Assembly: GCA_965207495.1 (NCBI GenBank)
Contig: OZ242287.1
Span: forward strand, 2,046,001-2,110,000
Length of the DNA stretch: 64,000 nucleotides
Reading direction: 5' to 3'
From: Bin5 sp965207495
GTDB taxonomy: Bacteria > Chloroflexota > Anaerolineae > Caldilineales > Caldilineaceae
Below, one piece after another: positions 53,321 through 63,899 of the stretch. The position numbers and the translations under genes were made by a program. The stretch's first letter is position 1, and each line of letters begins with the position of its first letter. Below the pieces are notes generated by a model. That model was not told the DNA's origin and did no database searches. It saw nothing but the letters and a program-made list of their open reading frames with translations.

Positions 53321-53751
53321 CCCCCCCCCCGCTTCATTCTCAACCCCCTAACCCCTTGCCCCCAGCCCCTAACCCCTGCAGTTCTCCCCTGCAGTTCCGC
53401 ATCTAAATTGGGTAGTAAAACTAACTACCTCCTGAAAGTTCTCTCCCAAAAAAAGCTCATGCCCTGGATTCGGGTGTGGGCGCCCCTTGTAGGCCCAAAT
53501 CGTGTGTTATAATAGTGTCCGAAATGAGTTTCCTTTCCTCTGACCCTGAGAAGCCATGACTTTCGCCAAAAGAATTTCTGAAGCCGAAGGAGGGCCGCTG
53601 TACGTCTGTGAGTTGCCCACCCTTCACCTTCCGATACCTACAGAAGACGGCGAGCAAACGTCTCCGAACTCAAGCATGTAAAGGCCGAAAAAGAAGGAAA
53701 CACGCCGACAAACTCCGTCATAGTCCGTCGCAACCCGCCCTAACCCAAGGC

Positions 53752-53951
53752 AATTGCAACGAATTTAAATGAACCTCGTGAGGCTGCCTGAATCGGCTGG
53801 AGGAACCGTCTGCGAACTCAAGAAAAAAGTCCAAAAAAAAGAAATCCCGTCGACTTACGTCGACTTGCGTCGACTTGCGTCGACTTGGATCGACCTGACA
53901 CAGGATAATTGCATCGAATTCGGGCAAGGCATCGAAAGGCTGCCTGAATCG
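53752..53951 (+). repeat. Duplicated ~45-base unit, 155 bases apart
   Basis: AATTGCAACGAATT followed by AGGCTGCCTGAATCG (53752-53795) recurs as AATTGCATCGAATT plus the same 15 bases (53907-53951). Both copies have the same spacing. The segment between them contains the GTCGAC array. Confidence 0.7.
53848..53897 (+). repeat. Five phased 10-base units with GTCGAC core
   Basis: CGTCGACTTA, three copies of CGTCGACTTG and a degenerate GATCGACCTG follow one another at exactly 10-base spacing (53848-53897). A 10-base period places the palindromic cores on one helix face, as in cooperative operator arrays. Confidence 0.75.
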
Positions 53952-54180
53952 AAAAAGTACCCCTTGTACGCCCACAAAGCGGGCCCACATTGTGGACATT
54001 CGAGGCGCACGAAGTTGAATATTCACCGCTCTCGCCCAAAGAAAACCTGAACGTGAGAGCCATCAGCTGAAATGCTGTGAAATGCACCCCAAATCGTCCC
54101 CTCGGTATCCGTCAGGGACGGCGAGGATCTGTTCGGTAAGACGCAAAAAAGCGTCCCAAAAAAACTGAATTTGGCGCGAC

Positions 54181-54240
54181 ATACGTATACATACGTATAT
54201 ATTTGTATACATTTCGCGACATTTGTAGACATTTCGCGGC
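54181..54240 (+). repeat. AT-rich double tandem repeat
   Basis: Two 10-base units ATACGTATAC/ATACGTATAT (54181-54200) are followed by two 20-base units differing at two positions (54201-54220 and 54221-54240, ATTTGTA.ACATTTCGCG.C). The AT-rich, palindrome-containing run contrasts with the surrounding composition. Confidence 0.7.
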
Positions 54241-54898
54241 CAGAACACGGGCAAGTGAATCGAGCAATGACGAGTACCCGATGACGTTTGTCACCAAAGC
54301 GATTTGCGGGAGCGGAGTGCTCTTCCGCGAAGGGCCGCGCATAGAAAATCCGTTACGCCTTCGGTGTTCTTCGCCGCCCTTCTCATGACTTCGCCGATCG
54401 ATTGCTTCTGTCTACCGCAACACGCAAGCGAGAAAAATCCCTGGCAGCACTACCTGCTTGCCGTTTCTGCTCAATCCTGGGCGGCCTCCCCAAAATGTCA
54501 ACCATCGCTGAATCTCGGGTAGGTCCTCGCATGCGAAAGGCACAACCCATGTGGATGCCCTTTGATAATTGCGCTAATCTCCGAAAGTGGGTGCGACCGT
54601 CCGGGGCATAAGTCCAAGAGCCAATGCATCCAATGTGAAATCCGTTAGACACCAGGACCTCCCGCGCGGTTTACGCAATGGAATCGCGTCTGTCTTACCC
54701 GCTTCTACGAAAAACGCAATACGCAATACGCAACAAAACCGGTCGTAAAATGAACGCAAATAAAATGCCCATGCCCTGGGGCGATCGCGGTTGTGCAAAG
54801 CGTGTCAAACTAGTGTAGGATACCCGTACTCGGTCCACCCCGGCAGTCGCCGGCACACGGCTTCACCAACCAAAACCATACCTTCAACGAGTGGCACA

Positions 54899-56071
54899 AT
54901 GCAGATCACCGACAGCGGCATTCTCAGCCGCGGCCAACCGGGTACGCCTCGCGCGCTACTCACCTTTCCGACAGTCATCGCCCTCAATGACGGCTCTCTA
55001 CTCGCAACCTACCGCACCGGCACGAATAAGGATTCAGACGACGAAACTGTCGAATTTGCCCGCTCCCTGGACGGCGGCCGCACCTGGAGCGAATCCTGGA
55101 AGCCGTTCGAGAATCCGACGCTGGACGGCCTGTACGGGTCGATGCGCGTCTGCTACTTGACCGAGCTGTCCCCGGGACGTCTGCTGGCCTCTGCCCTATG
55201 GATCGACCGCACAACCTGGCCCGGTGGCGGGCTCTTCAATGAAGAGACCGAAGGCTGCCTACCAATGGCCGTCCTCCTGTCAGATTCCGACGACAACGGC
55301 AACACATGGTGCCCATGGCGGCTCGTACCGATGCCGGACGAAATTGGTCCGCCCAGCCTCACGGCGCCCGTCCTGCAATTGGCCGACGGTTCGCTCGCGT
55401 TGAGCATCGAGACCAACAAACAGTACGATGACGCATCGCCCTGGATGCAAAAGGTCGTTTTCTTCCACAATTACAAGCATCAGAATGACTCCGCGAATTC
55501 TGGATCTGAGCAAGACCCGGTCGAGGATCGCAACTGGGAAGAGCCAGTCATTGCCGGCGAGGACCCCACCGGCCGTATCTTCTACTGGGATCTGCGCTGC
55601 GGTGTCGCCCCCGATGGAAGAGTCGCCATCTTCGCCTGGACCTACGACACGGTCGCGAACCGCTACCTGAATATCCACCGCCGCATCAGCGCAGATAGTG
55701 GACATACATGGACGGACGTCGAAGATCTGGGTTTTGCCGATCAGGCCGCCCGCCCTGCCATGCTGGCCGACGGGCGCGTCGTGCTGCCCTACGTCGATAG
55801 ATTTGGCAGCCGCTCTATCCGCGCCCGGCTAGCCGCTACGATTGACGCCCCCTTCGATCCGGCAACTGAAGTGGTACTCTATCAGCAAGGGCAAACCACC
55901 GGTGACCAAACGGACAGCACGAGCGAACTGCTCAGCGAAATGAGCCTGTGGACCTTCGGCCTCCCCTATGCCGAAACTCTCCATGATGGTACGGTATTGG
56001 TCGTCTACTACGCGGGAACCGACGAGACGATGAACATCCACTGGGCCAGAATCGACCCAGGTCCCGCCTGA
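54899..56071 (+). CDS. BNR-repeat hydrolase (sialidase-like), second paralogue
   Basis: This 390-residue propeller protein has three Asp-box-like repeats: SLDGGRTW, SDDNGNTW and SADSGHTW, each SxDxGxxW. It begins MQITDSGILSRGQPGTPRA, and the start at 54899 avoids 36 improbable residues from an upstream TTG. The ribosome site is weak. No signal peptide is seen. It heads the plus-strand series, where the next gene is an HpaI-type aldolase, echoing the gene pairing of operon IV. The exact glycosidic substrate is unknown, and non-enzymatic binding is also possible. Confidence 0.8.
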   Translation: MQITDSGILSRGQPGTPRALLTFPTVIALNDGSLLATYRTGTNKDSDDETVEFARSLDGGRTWSESWKPFENPTLDGLYGSMRVCYLTELSPGRLLASALWIDRTTWPGGGLFNEETEGCLPMAVLLSDSDDNGNTWCPWRLVPMPDEIGPPSLTAPVLQLADGSLALSIETNKQYDDASPWMQKVVFFHNYKHQNDSANSGSEQDPVEDRNWEEPVIAGEDPTGRIFYWDLRCGVAPDGRVAIFAWTYDTVANRYLNIHRRISADSGHTWTDVEDLGFADQAARPAMLADGRVVLPYVDRFGSRSIRARLAATIDAPFDPATEVVLYQQGQTTGDQTDSTSELLSEMSLWTFGLPYAETLHDGTVLVVYYAGTDETMNIHWARIDPGPA

Positions 56072-56139
56072 CCGGGACAGCAATCCAACCCGCGCCGCAA
56101 AAAGCAGCGCTAATCGTGTTGTCACGCAAAGGAATTACC

Positions 56140-56919
56140 ATGCGCAGGAGCAAAATGCTTCAGAAGTTTCGCAGCGGAGGCTTTGCCCGTGTCTGTGGGC
56201 TGGGCCACTACCTTCCCTTCTACATCCGCTACGCAGCCCACTACAACTTTGACGGCATCTGGTTTGACCTCGAGCACCGTGCTATGGACCAACGCGAGGT
56301 ACAGGCCATCATCATGATGTGCCTTCATAACGATATCGACTGCATGGTTCGGGCCCCCACTCTGGAGCGCACCAAGCTGTACAGGTACCTGGAGGAAGGC
56401 GCCACCGGCTTTCTCATGCCCCTGATCTCCGATCCCCAAATGGCCTCGGATCTGGTCCAGGCTGTCAAGTATCCGCCGCTGGGTAACCGCGGTATGGACG
56501 GCGCCGGCCTGGATGCAGACTTCGGTATCGCAGCCTGGCATCCCCAAAGCGACTACAACGCCGAATCCAACCGCGAGACCTTTCTCATAACCCAGGTCGA
56601 GACCCTGCAAGCGGTTGCCAATGCCGAAGAAATCGCCTCAATCGATGGCATCGACGGTCTGTTCATCGGCCCCGCCGACCTGTCGCTCCGTATCGCTACC
56701 CAGGGCACCGGTGACCTGACGATGGAAAAAGCCATCGATACTGTGGCCTCCGCCGCCCAGAAGCATGGCAAAGTCTGGGGCATCACCGCCGGCTCGGTGG
56801 AAGAAATCAAACGCTTCCGCGAGCAGGGCGCGCAGATGGTTCCCTGGGGCGGAGATTTCAGCCTCATGAATGTGCTGAAAGACTGTAGCGAAGATCTTGA
56901 CGGCGTGCCCGGCGCATAA
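56140..56919 (+). CDS. HpcH/HpaI-family aldolase, second paralogue
   Basis: This 259-residue enzyme has DLEH with the canonical EH dyad (Glu45-His46), MVRAP for the carboxylate-binding Arg, GFLMPLISD, the GNRGMDG loop and LFIGPADLSLR. The predicted reaction is metal-dependent retro-aldol cleavage of a 2-keto sugar acid to pyruvate or tartronate-semialdehyde-type products. AAAGGA lies 7 bases before the ATG at 56140, so the frame's earlier GTG is not used. It is followed by an alcohol dehydrogenase-like gene that could reduce or oxidise the aldehyde. Confidence 0.92.
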   Translation: MRRSKMLQKFRSGGFARVCGLGHYLPFYIRYAAHYNFDGIWFDLEHRAMDQREVQAIIMMCLHNDIDCMVRAPTLERTKLYRYLEEGATGFLMPLISDPQMASDLVQAVKYPPLGNRGMDGAGLDADFGIAAWHPQSDYNAESNRETFLITQVETLQAVANAEEIASIDGIDGLFIGPADLSLRIATQGTGDLTMEKAIDTVASAAQKHGKVWGITAGSVEEIKRFREQGAQMVPWGGDFSLMNVLKDCSEDLDGVPGA

Positions 56920-56969
56920 CAACGCAGCCGTAATGCCCACATGAAGATAACCGCGAAAGGCAGAAGAGA

Positions 56970-58001
56970 ATGAAGATAGCAATTCTGCATGGCCCGCGCG
57001 ATCTGAAAATCGAGGACCAGGAGTTGGTTGTGAACCAGCTCGCCGACGATGAAGTCTGGGTAAAGACCCGCGTCTCCGCCTTCAAGATCGGCACCGACCG
57101 CGGCAACTACGAAGGCGCCGATCAGGTGCCGGGCGCGCCAGGCTACCCCCGCTGGGTCGGCGACAGCAACCTCGGAATTGTGCAGAAGGCGGGCAGCAAG
57201 GTAACTCGCGTCAAGGTCGGCGACCGTATCGTGACCCGCGCCCCCCATCAGTCCGAATACATCATGGCTGAATCAGAAAGCCTTGTCACCATTCCCGACG
57301 GCGTCGACGATGAGGACGCCGTCTACGCACACCTTTACGCGCTCAGCGCCCACTGCTACCACAAGGCCCACTTCCGCCCCGGCGAAAACGTGGCCGTTGT
57401 TGGGGTGGGTGTCCTTGGTTTGGGCGCCATCGCTCTGGGCCCCCTCTTTGGCGGCCGCGTCGTCGGCATCGCCAACAGCCCCATTCGCATGGAAATGTCC
57501 GACAGGATGGGCGCCCACGCCAACTTCCTCTACAACGATCCGGACCTTGAGGCAAAACTGGACGACTTTACACGCGGTCAGGGCATCGATCTCGTCATCC
57601 TCACAGCCAATCCGTGGCCCGCCTTTCGCACCTCTATGCAGATCGTTCGTCCCGGCGGCCGAGTCTCCGTCGTCAGCCTGCTCGGCCGCGGCGAACCGCC
57701 GCTCGACTTCAACCCGCTCGCCATGGAGCTTTTCTACAACAAGGGCACTTCTTTGATTGCCGTCTCTGAGCGCGCCGGCTATCTCTATCCCAACGCCGGC
57801 TCTGATCCCTACAACACCGCCGACCGCTATGCCTGGGACAATATCGCCGACCACGTCGTTTCCCTCATGGCCGACGGCCTGCTCGAACCCAGCCGTCTCA
57901 TCACCCACCGTTTCCACTACAGCGAAATGGTTGAAGCCTACGAAATGGCCTACCATCGCGAAAAGAACATGCTGGGCGTGATTTTCAACTGGCAAGAGTA
58001 G
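56970..58001 (+). CDS. Medium-chain dehydrogenase/reductase lacking zinc ligands
   Basis: This 343-residue protein has the MDR fold with a Rossmann loop AVVGVGVLGLGAIALG (GxGxxG). In zinc members the N-terminal catalytic site reads GxCGTDxH. Here it is AFKIGTDRGNYEG without Cys or the GHE motif, and the structural zinc Cys quartet is absent. It therefore resembles the non-zinc quinone-reductase branch or a divergent sugar dehydrogenase. AAGAGA precedes the ATG. The 51-base gap after the aldolase suggests co-transcription. Confidence 0.88.
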   Translation: MKIAILHGPRDLKIEDQELVVNQLADDEVWVKTRVSAFKIGTDRGNYEGADQVPGAPGYPRWVGDSNLGIVQKAGSKVTRVKVGDRIVTRAPHQSEYIMAESESLVTIPDGVDDEDAVYAHLYALSAHCYHKAHFRPGENVAVVGVGVLGLGAIALGPLFGGRVVGIANSPIRMEMSDRMGAHANFLYNDPDLEAKLDDFTRGQGIDLVILTANPWPAFRTSMQIVRPGGRVSVVSLLGRGEPPLDFNPLAMELFYNKGTSLIAVSERAGYLYPNAGSDPYNTADRYAWDNIADHVVSLMADGLLEPSRLITHRFHYSEMVEAYEMAYHREKNMLGVIFNWQE

Positions 58002-58056
58002 ATTCTAACCTCATTTCGCGGGCCGGAGCCCGTCCATTCGCATCACGGAGGCCACG

Positions 58057-59409
<1,353 letters not shown>

Positions 59410-59464
59410 GACAACCTCCTGGCAATGATTTCCCACACAAGATGTAGGTCACTGGATACCAGCC

Positions 59465-60523
59465 ATGTCAACGTTCGAGTTCAATGAGGCCGATCAGCAG
59501 TTTCTCGAAAGGGAGATCCTCCCATTTCTCCCTGATCGCATTTTCGACGCACATGCCCATCTCTTCTGCCACGAACACTATCCGGGTGACACGCTCCCAC
59601 CCGGGCTGGCAAACACGCCGCCCCGTCTTGGCCTGGCCGAATTTGAACAATACTCAGAGTGGCTGCATCCAGGCGGACGCGTCGTGGGCGGCCTCTTCTT
59701 TGGACTCGTCTTTCTCGGCGACCGCCAGGCCAACAACGAATTCATCAGCGCAGAATTAGTAGGCGACTCGCCCTTGGCGGCCAGCTCGCGCGGGCAGCTG
59801 ATCATCTCCCCCGACATGGATGCCGAGACCATCCTCGACGAGGTGCGCCGCCTGGGAATGACCGGTCTGAAGTGCTACCACACAATGGCCCCCCTGAATC
59901 CCAGTCTTGGCACCGAAGAGTCCGGCGCCGGTTCTTACACGGCCGCAGACCCGACATGGACGGCTCCTATCGAGGCCTATCTGCCCGAGGAACACATTGC
60001 CGCCGCCAACACGCTGGGGCTTACGATTACATTGCATATGGTGCGCGATCGCGCCCTCGCCGACCCGGTCAACCAGGCCGCGATCAGGCGCTACTGTCAG
60101 ACCTATCCAAATATGCGGCTGATCCTCGCGCACGCCGCCCGCGGCTTCAACCCGTGGCATACCATCGAGGGCATCGACAGCCTGCGCGGCTTGGACAACG
60201 TCTGGTTCGATACCTCCGCCGTGACCGAAGCCGGCGCCTTCGAGGCCATCGTCGAGACGATGGGCCACGAAAAGCTGATGTACGGGACCGATTTCCATGT
60301 CAGCCACGTACGCGGGCGCTGCATTGCAATCGGCGACTCCTTCCACTGGCTTTACGCCGATGAGATGGATCTGGACGAAAAACATATCTCTTTGCAGCCC
60401 GTCCTGATCGGCCTGGAATCACTGCGCAGCATCCGTCTCGCCTGCCAGAGGCTGAAGTTGAGCGAGCGTCAGGTCGAAGACATCTTCTACGGAAACGCCG
60501 CCGCACTCCTGGACATTCAGTAA
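59465..60523 (+). CDS. Amidohydrolase-2 family metal-dependent hydrolase
   Basis: This 352-residue TIM-barrel protein has the metal-binding HxH as DAHAH at 28-32, then ITLHMV and LILAHAARGF with the third and fourth His, and MYGTDFH with the catalytic Asp. The family includes 2-pyrone-dicarboxylate lactonase, decarboxylases and amide hydrolases. Lactone hydrolysis would fit a sugar-catabolic series. The ribosome site is weak. It is spaced 55 bases from the aminotransferase and 11 bases from the ferritin-like gene. Confidence 0.88.
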   Translation: MSTFEFNEADQQFLEREILPFLPDRIFDAHAHLFCHEHYPGDTLPPGLANTPPRLGLAEFEQYSEWLHPGGRVVGGLFFGLVFLGDRQANNEFISAELVGDSPLAASSRGQLIISPDMDAETILDEVRRLGMTGLKCYHTMAPLNPSLGTEESGAGSYTAADPTWTAPIEAYLPEEHIAAANTLGLTITLHMVRDRALADPVNQAAIRRYCQTYPNMRLILAHAARGFNPWHTIEGIDSLRGLDNVWFDTSAVTEAGAFEAIVETMGHEKLMYGTDFHVSHVRGRCIAIGDSFHWLYADEMDLDEKHISLQPVLIGLESLRSIRLACQRLKLSERQVEDIFYGNAAALLDIQ

Positions 60524-60534
60524 GGAGAGGAATC

Positions 60535-61743
60535 ATGGAGGTACTGTCTCCGCCTGAGCAGATCGACTTCGCTCACAACAAGCAACTGCTCAACCGCTAC
60601 CGCTTTATCGAGTACGAGACGCTGCGAATTCTGGCCGCCTGGCTGCCCGGCACTGCCAACATGGACTGGAAACTGGCGATGGGGCGCCTGCTCTGGGAAG
60701 ACGCCCAACACGTGCAGCATCTCTACCAGCGCCTGCGTGAAATTCAAACGCCTGCCTTCCGTCCGCCCGGTGACGACGCGCTCGAACATCTGATGGCCGA
60801 AGCGCTTCACGCGCCCACCGAGGCCGACCTTCTGGCTGGCCTCTTTCGCGTGATCAAACCGGCTCTGGCCGCTACCTACCGCTGGCACAGCGAGCAGACT
60901 TTCGCCAACCCCGACGCACCGACACTGTATGCATTCAAACACATACTGATCGATGAAGAAGCACAACTCACCTGGGCGGAAGAGGAGTTGGCCGACTATG
61001 AACCCGGCGAATGGGAAGCCTACATCACAGAGTTGCTCGCGGCGGCAGGCGGCGTCTCCGGCCGCGAAGACCGGCAGGATAAACCGCCGCCGGCCTCGTG
61101 CCGCACGACGTTCGAATGCCCTCGCGACGCCGCACGCGACAGCCGATTCAGTCTGGCCAATCGTGATGCAGGCAAACGAATTACCGATGTCGATCATTCA
61201 ACACAGCGTCTGCGAGACTTCGAAAGCTACAGCCAGGAGATGCTCGCCGCCGAAACCGTTGCGCTCATCATCCACCTGTCACCCGACATGCCCTGGGCCT
61301 TCACCTACGACAGCGCCCGCCACTGCTACGACGAAACCCGGCACTGTAAGCTGGGCATCGAATGGCTGGCCCAGCACGGACGCGACTATACTAAAGTCCC
61401 TCAGAACACGCGCATATACACCTGGCGCAGCCAGTATGACGCCGCCACCCAATACTGCCTCCTGACGATGGGCAACGAAACCCACGCTTTCCCCCACCGC
61501 CACGTGCAGATGGCCGCATACGCCGAGACCGGCGACCGCCTCTCGGCCCAGTTCGTCAGCTACGACATGGCCGACGAGCGTCAGCATGTCGCCTTCGGCC
61601 ACAAGTGGCTTCCGCAGCTGATGACCCAACATGGAATCGACAGGCCGGTGGACGAGTTCGTCAAGGAGACTGTAGCCCTGTGGGAGCAGGAGTACATGTC
61701 TGGGGCCCTGCCCATCCATGAACTGTCTTTGACCGAAGAATAG
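60535..61743 (+). CDS. Ferritin-like protein with two putative di-iron helical bundles
   Basis: This 402-residue helical protein has an N-terminal set FIEYETL, WEDAQH and DEEAQL (residues 24 to about 150). After a charged linker with Cys it has a second set YSQEMLAAETVAL, DETRH and ADERQH (about 240-360). Paired Glu and ExxH motifs mark ferritin-like di-iron sites. The second bundle is the more canonical, and the first has DAQH in place of one ExxH. It resembles DUF455-type proteins. GGAGAGG precedes the ATG. Its position between an amidohydrolase and an aldo/keto reductase hints at an oxygenase rather than storage, which is inference. Confidence 0.75.
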   Translation: MEVLSPPEQIDFAHNKQLLNRYRFIEYETLRILAAWLPGTANMDWKLAMGRLLWEDAQHVQHLYQRLREIQTPAFRPPGDDALEHLMAEALHAPTEADLLAGLFRVIKPALAATYRWHSEQTFANPDAPTLYAFKHILIDEEAQLTWAEEELADYEPGEWEAYITELLAAAGGVSGREDRQDKPPPASCRTTFECPRDAARDSRFSLANRDAGKRITDVDHSTQRLRDFESYSQEMLAAETVALIIHLSPDMPWAFTYDSARHCYDETRHCKLGIEWLAQHGRDYTKVPQNTRIYTWRSQYDAATQYCLLTMGNETHAFPHRHVQMAAYAETGDRLSAQFVSYDMADERQHVAFGHKWLPQLMTQHGIDRPVDEFVKETVALWEQEYMSGALPIHELSLTEE

Positions 61744-61790
61744 GTGCCAGCAACTCTTCGGCCGCCCACCTCACTCCCCGGTATCAGCCC

Positions 61791-62804
61791 ATGAACCGCA
61801 GTCACTATCGCACCCTTGGACGAACAGGCCTATCCGTTTCTCCAATCGGATTGGGGACGGTTGAACTGGGGATGGACTACGGGATTCCCGTGCCCGGCCA
61901 CTACGGCCGCCCCTCCTCGTCCGCCGCCGAACGCCTTGTTGGCGCTGCGCTGGACGCCGGCGTCAATTTCATTGACACCGCCCAGGCATATGGAAACAGC
62001 GAAGCAGTCCTGGGCCGTGCCCTTCGCGGCCGCCGTAAACGGGTCGTGCTCGCTACCAAAGCTACTGTGCAAGCCGATGGCAAGACACTGCGCGGCGAAG
62101 CACTGCGCCGAGCCATGCTCTCCGGCCTCGAGAACAGTCTCCGCTCGCTGCAGACCGACTATGTCGATATCTGGCAGATCCACAACGTCGATGCCGACCT
62201 GCTGGAACAGGCCGAACTCGTCGCCCAGATCTTCTCCGAAGCACGTGCCAGCGGTATGATTCTCTGGCGCGGCGGCTCATTTTACGGCCCCGACCTGCCG
62301 CTTGCCGCGCTCGAACTGGGGCTGTTCGACGCGATCCAGGTCACCTATTCGCTCTTCGACCAGCGCCTCGCGAGCAGAGTCTTCCCCACTGCCAGAAGGA
62401 AAGGTGTTGGGGTGATGGTGAGATCGGTCCTGCTGCAGGGGGTCCTGACCGAACGCGCAGACTACCTGCCCAACAGGCTTGAACCCTTGAAAGCACGCTC
62501 AAGGCGATTCCGCCAACTGGTTGCCGAAGCCGGCAGCAGTCGCCGCAACACTACCGGCCGCGCCCTCACGCCGGCGCAGGCGGCCATCGCCTTTGCACTG
62601 GCCGAACCGCGCATCGGCTCGGTCCTCGTAGGCATGCGCACCGAGGCAGAGCTCGAAGAGAATCTGGAGGCCGCTAGCACGACGCTCTCGCCCGACCTGC
62701 TCCACGAACTGCGCCAGCTACGCATCGATGAGCCCGAACTGCTCAATCCAAGTACTTGGCAAGCCGACCTGCTGGCAGCAGCCAAAAGGATGCCCTCTTC
62801 TTGA
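61791..62804 (+). CDS. Aldo/keto reductase, first paralogue
   Basis: This 337-residue enzyme has the AKR plan: FIDTAQAYG with catalytic Asp and Tyr, VVLATKA with Lys, and DIWQIHNVD with His, completing the tetrad. The C-terminal NADPH-binding segment GSVLVGMRTEAEL is present. It reduces aldehydes or keto sugars with NADPH. The ribosome site is poor. It follows the ferritin-like gene by 47 bases. Confidence 0.92.
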   Translation: MNRSHYRTLGRTGLSVSPIGLGTVELGMDYGIPVPGHYGRPSSSAAERLVGAALDAGVNFIDTAQAYGNSEAVLGRALRGRRKRVVLATKATVQADGKTLRGEALRRAMLSGLENSLRSLQTDYVDIWQIHNVDADLLEQAELVAQIFSEARASGMILWRGGSFYGPDLPLAALELGLFDAIQVTYSLFDQRLASRVFPTARRKGVGVMVRSVLLQGVLTERADYLPNRLEPLKARSRRFRQLVAEAGSSRRNTTGRALTPAQAAIAFALAEPRIGSVLVGMRTEAELEENLEAASTTLSPDLLHELRQLRIDEPELLNPSTWQADLLAAAKRMPSS

Positions 62805-62923
62805 TTCGGGGCGTCCCAAATTATTGGGATCGAGGTCGGACGACGGGCCAACCCTACAGTCGCCGGCAGAGAGTCACTCTGGGACTGAGATTAACCGTAG
62901 AGGAATGACAGGAGGTAGAGAAT

Positions 62924-63835
62924 ATGGAAATTCGCCAATTGGGCAACTCCGAACTGAAAGTCAGTTCAATCGGCTTGGGCAGCGTCACCTTCGGCCGCGA
63001 AATCGACGCCGAAACGTCCTTTTCGATACTCGACTACGCCATGGACCGTGACATCAACTTCATCGACACGGCCGAAGTCTATTCCGCCGGCGGCTCGGAG
63101 AAAGTTCTGGGGCAATGGCTCTCCCGCAGCAGCAACCGGGACAAAGTGGTATTAGGTACCAAGATAGTGCCGCCCCTGGGGCGCGAACGCATCTTGCAGG
63201 TCGCCGAAGACAGCCTGCGCCGCCTCCAAACCGATGTCATTGACCTCTATCAGCCCCATGCTTACGATGCCAGCACCCCGCTCGAGGAAACGATGGACGC
63301 CCTGAATACACTCGTTCAGCAAGGGAAGGCGCGCTATCTGGGATGTAGCAACTTCGACGCCTGGCAGATTTGCAAGGCTCTCTGGATTGCCGATGTGAAC
63401 GGCTGGGCGCCCTTGGTATCGGTTCAGCCCAACTATAGCGTTGCCATTCGGGACATAGAGGCCGAACTGCTGCCATTCTGCGCCGACCAGAATATAGGCG
63501 TGACTTCCTACAGCCCGCTAGGCGCCGGCTTCCTCACCGGCAAGTACACCAAGACCTGGACTGCCCCCAAGGGGACACGCTTCGATGTCATGCCCGACCA
63601 TTGGGACATCTACGAAAACGACGTTTCGATGCGCCGCATGGAGGGGCTGCGCGAGGTCGCCTCCGAAACGGGAATCTCGATGGTGCAACTCGCAATGGCC
63701 TGGGCTATCGGCCAGCCCGGCATCACCTCCGTGCTGATCGGCTGCCGCACCACCTCCCATATTGATCAGGCCTTCCAGGCCGAGGAGATGGGGCTGACGC
63801 AGGAAATACGCGACAGGATCAACGCCTTGGGCTGA
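62924..63835 (+). CDS. Aldo/keto reductase, second paralogue
   Basis: This 303-residue enzyme keeps the tetrad in FIDTAEVYS, VVLGTKI and DLYQPHAYD, and ends with TSVLIGCRTTSHI for cofactor binding. Its start has a strong AGGAGGT site. It is distinct from the neighbour at 61791 in length and loops, so the two probably take different carbonyl substrates. The gap of 119 bases between them shows nothing recognisable. Confidence 0.92.
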   Translation: MEIRQLGNSELKVSSIGLGSVTFGREIDAETSFSILDYAMDRDINFIDTAEVYSAGGSEKVLGQWLSRSSNRDKVVLGTKIVPPLGRERILQVAEDSLRRLQTDVIDLYQPHAYDASTPLEETMDALNTLVQQGKARYLGCSNFDAWQICKALWIADVNGWAPLVSVQPNYSVAIRDIEAELLPFCADQNIGVTSYSPLGAGFLTGKYTKTWTAPKGTRFDVMPDHWDIYENDVSMRRMEGLREVASETGISMVQLAMAWAIGQPGITSVLIGCRTTSHIDQAFQAEEMGLTQEIRDRINALG

Positions 63836-63899
63836 CCCCGCATACCTACTTTTTTCGCAGCGACACCTTGCCCACCAGGAATTGCACAGGGAGGAAGAA

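Larger units (their letters stand above)
53321..54898. other. Long non-coding region with several local repeats, no gene seen
   Basis: No open frame here has a ribosome site plus a recognisable protein; the frames are short and low in complexity. The region instead holds a C-rich stretch (to about 53400), a duplicated ~45-base unit, a phased GTCGAC array and AT-rich tandem repeats, listed separately. With copy 3 it makes a gap of over 2 kb between divergent operons, the longest in the window. A small RNA, a decayed insertion or a control region are possible, and none is shown. Confidence 0.5.

Noticed and set aside
53769..54050. 93-residue plus-strand frame in the long gap
   Set aside because: It merely reads through the local DNA repeats (RLPES occurs twice because the DNA is duplicated).
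54781..54788. GCGATCGC octamer considered as a HIP1 repeat
   Set aside because: I noticed just this one while reading, so there is no evidence of the repeated pattern typical of cyanobacterial HIP1.
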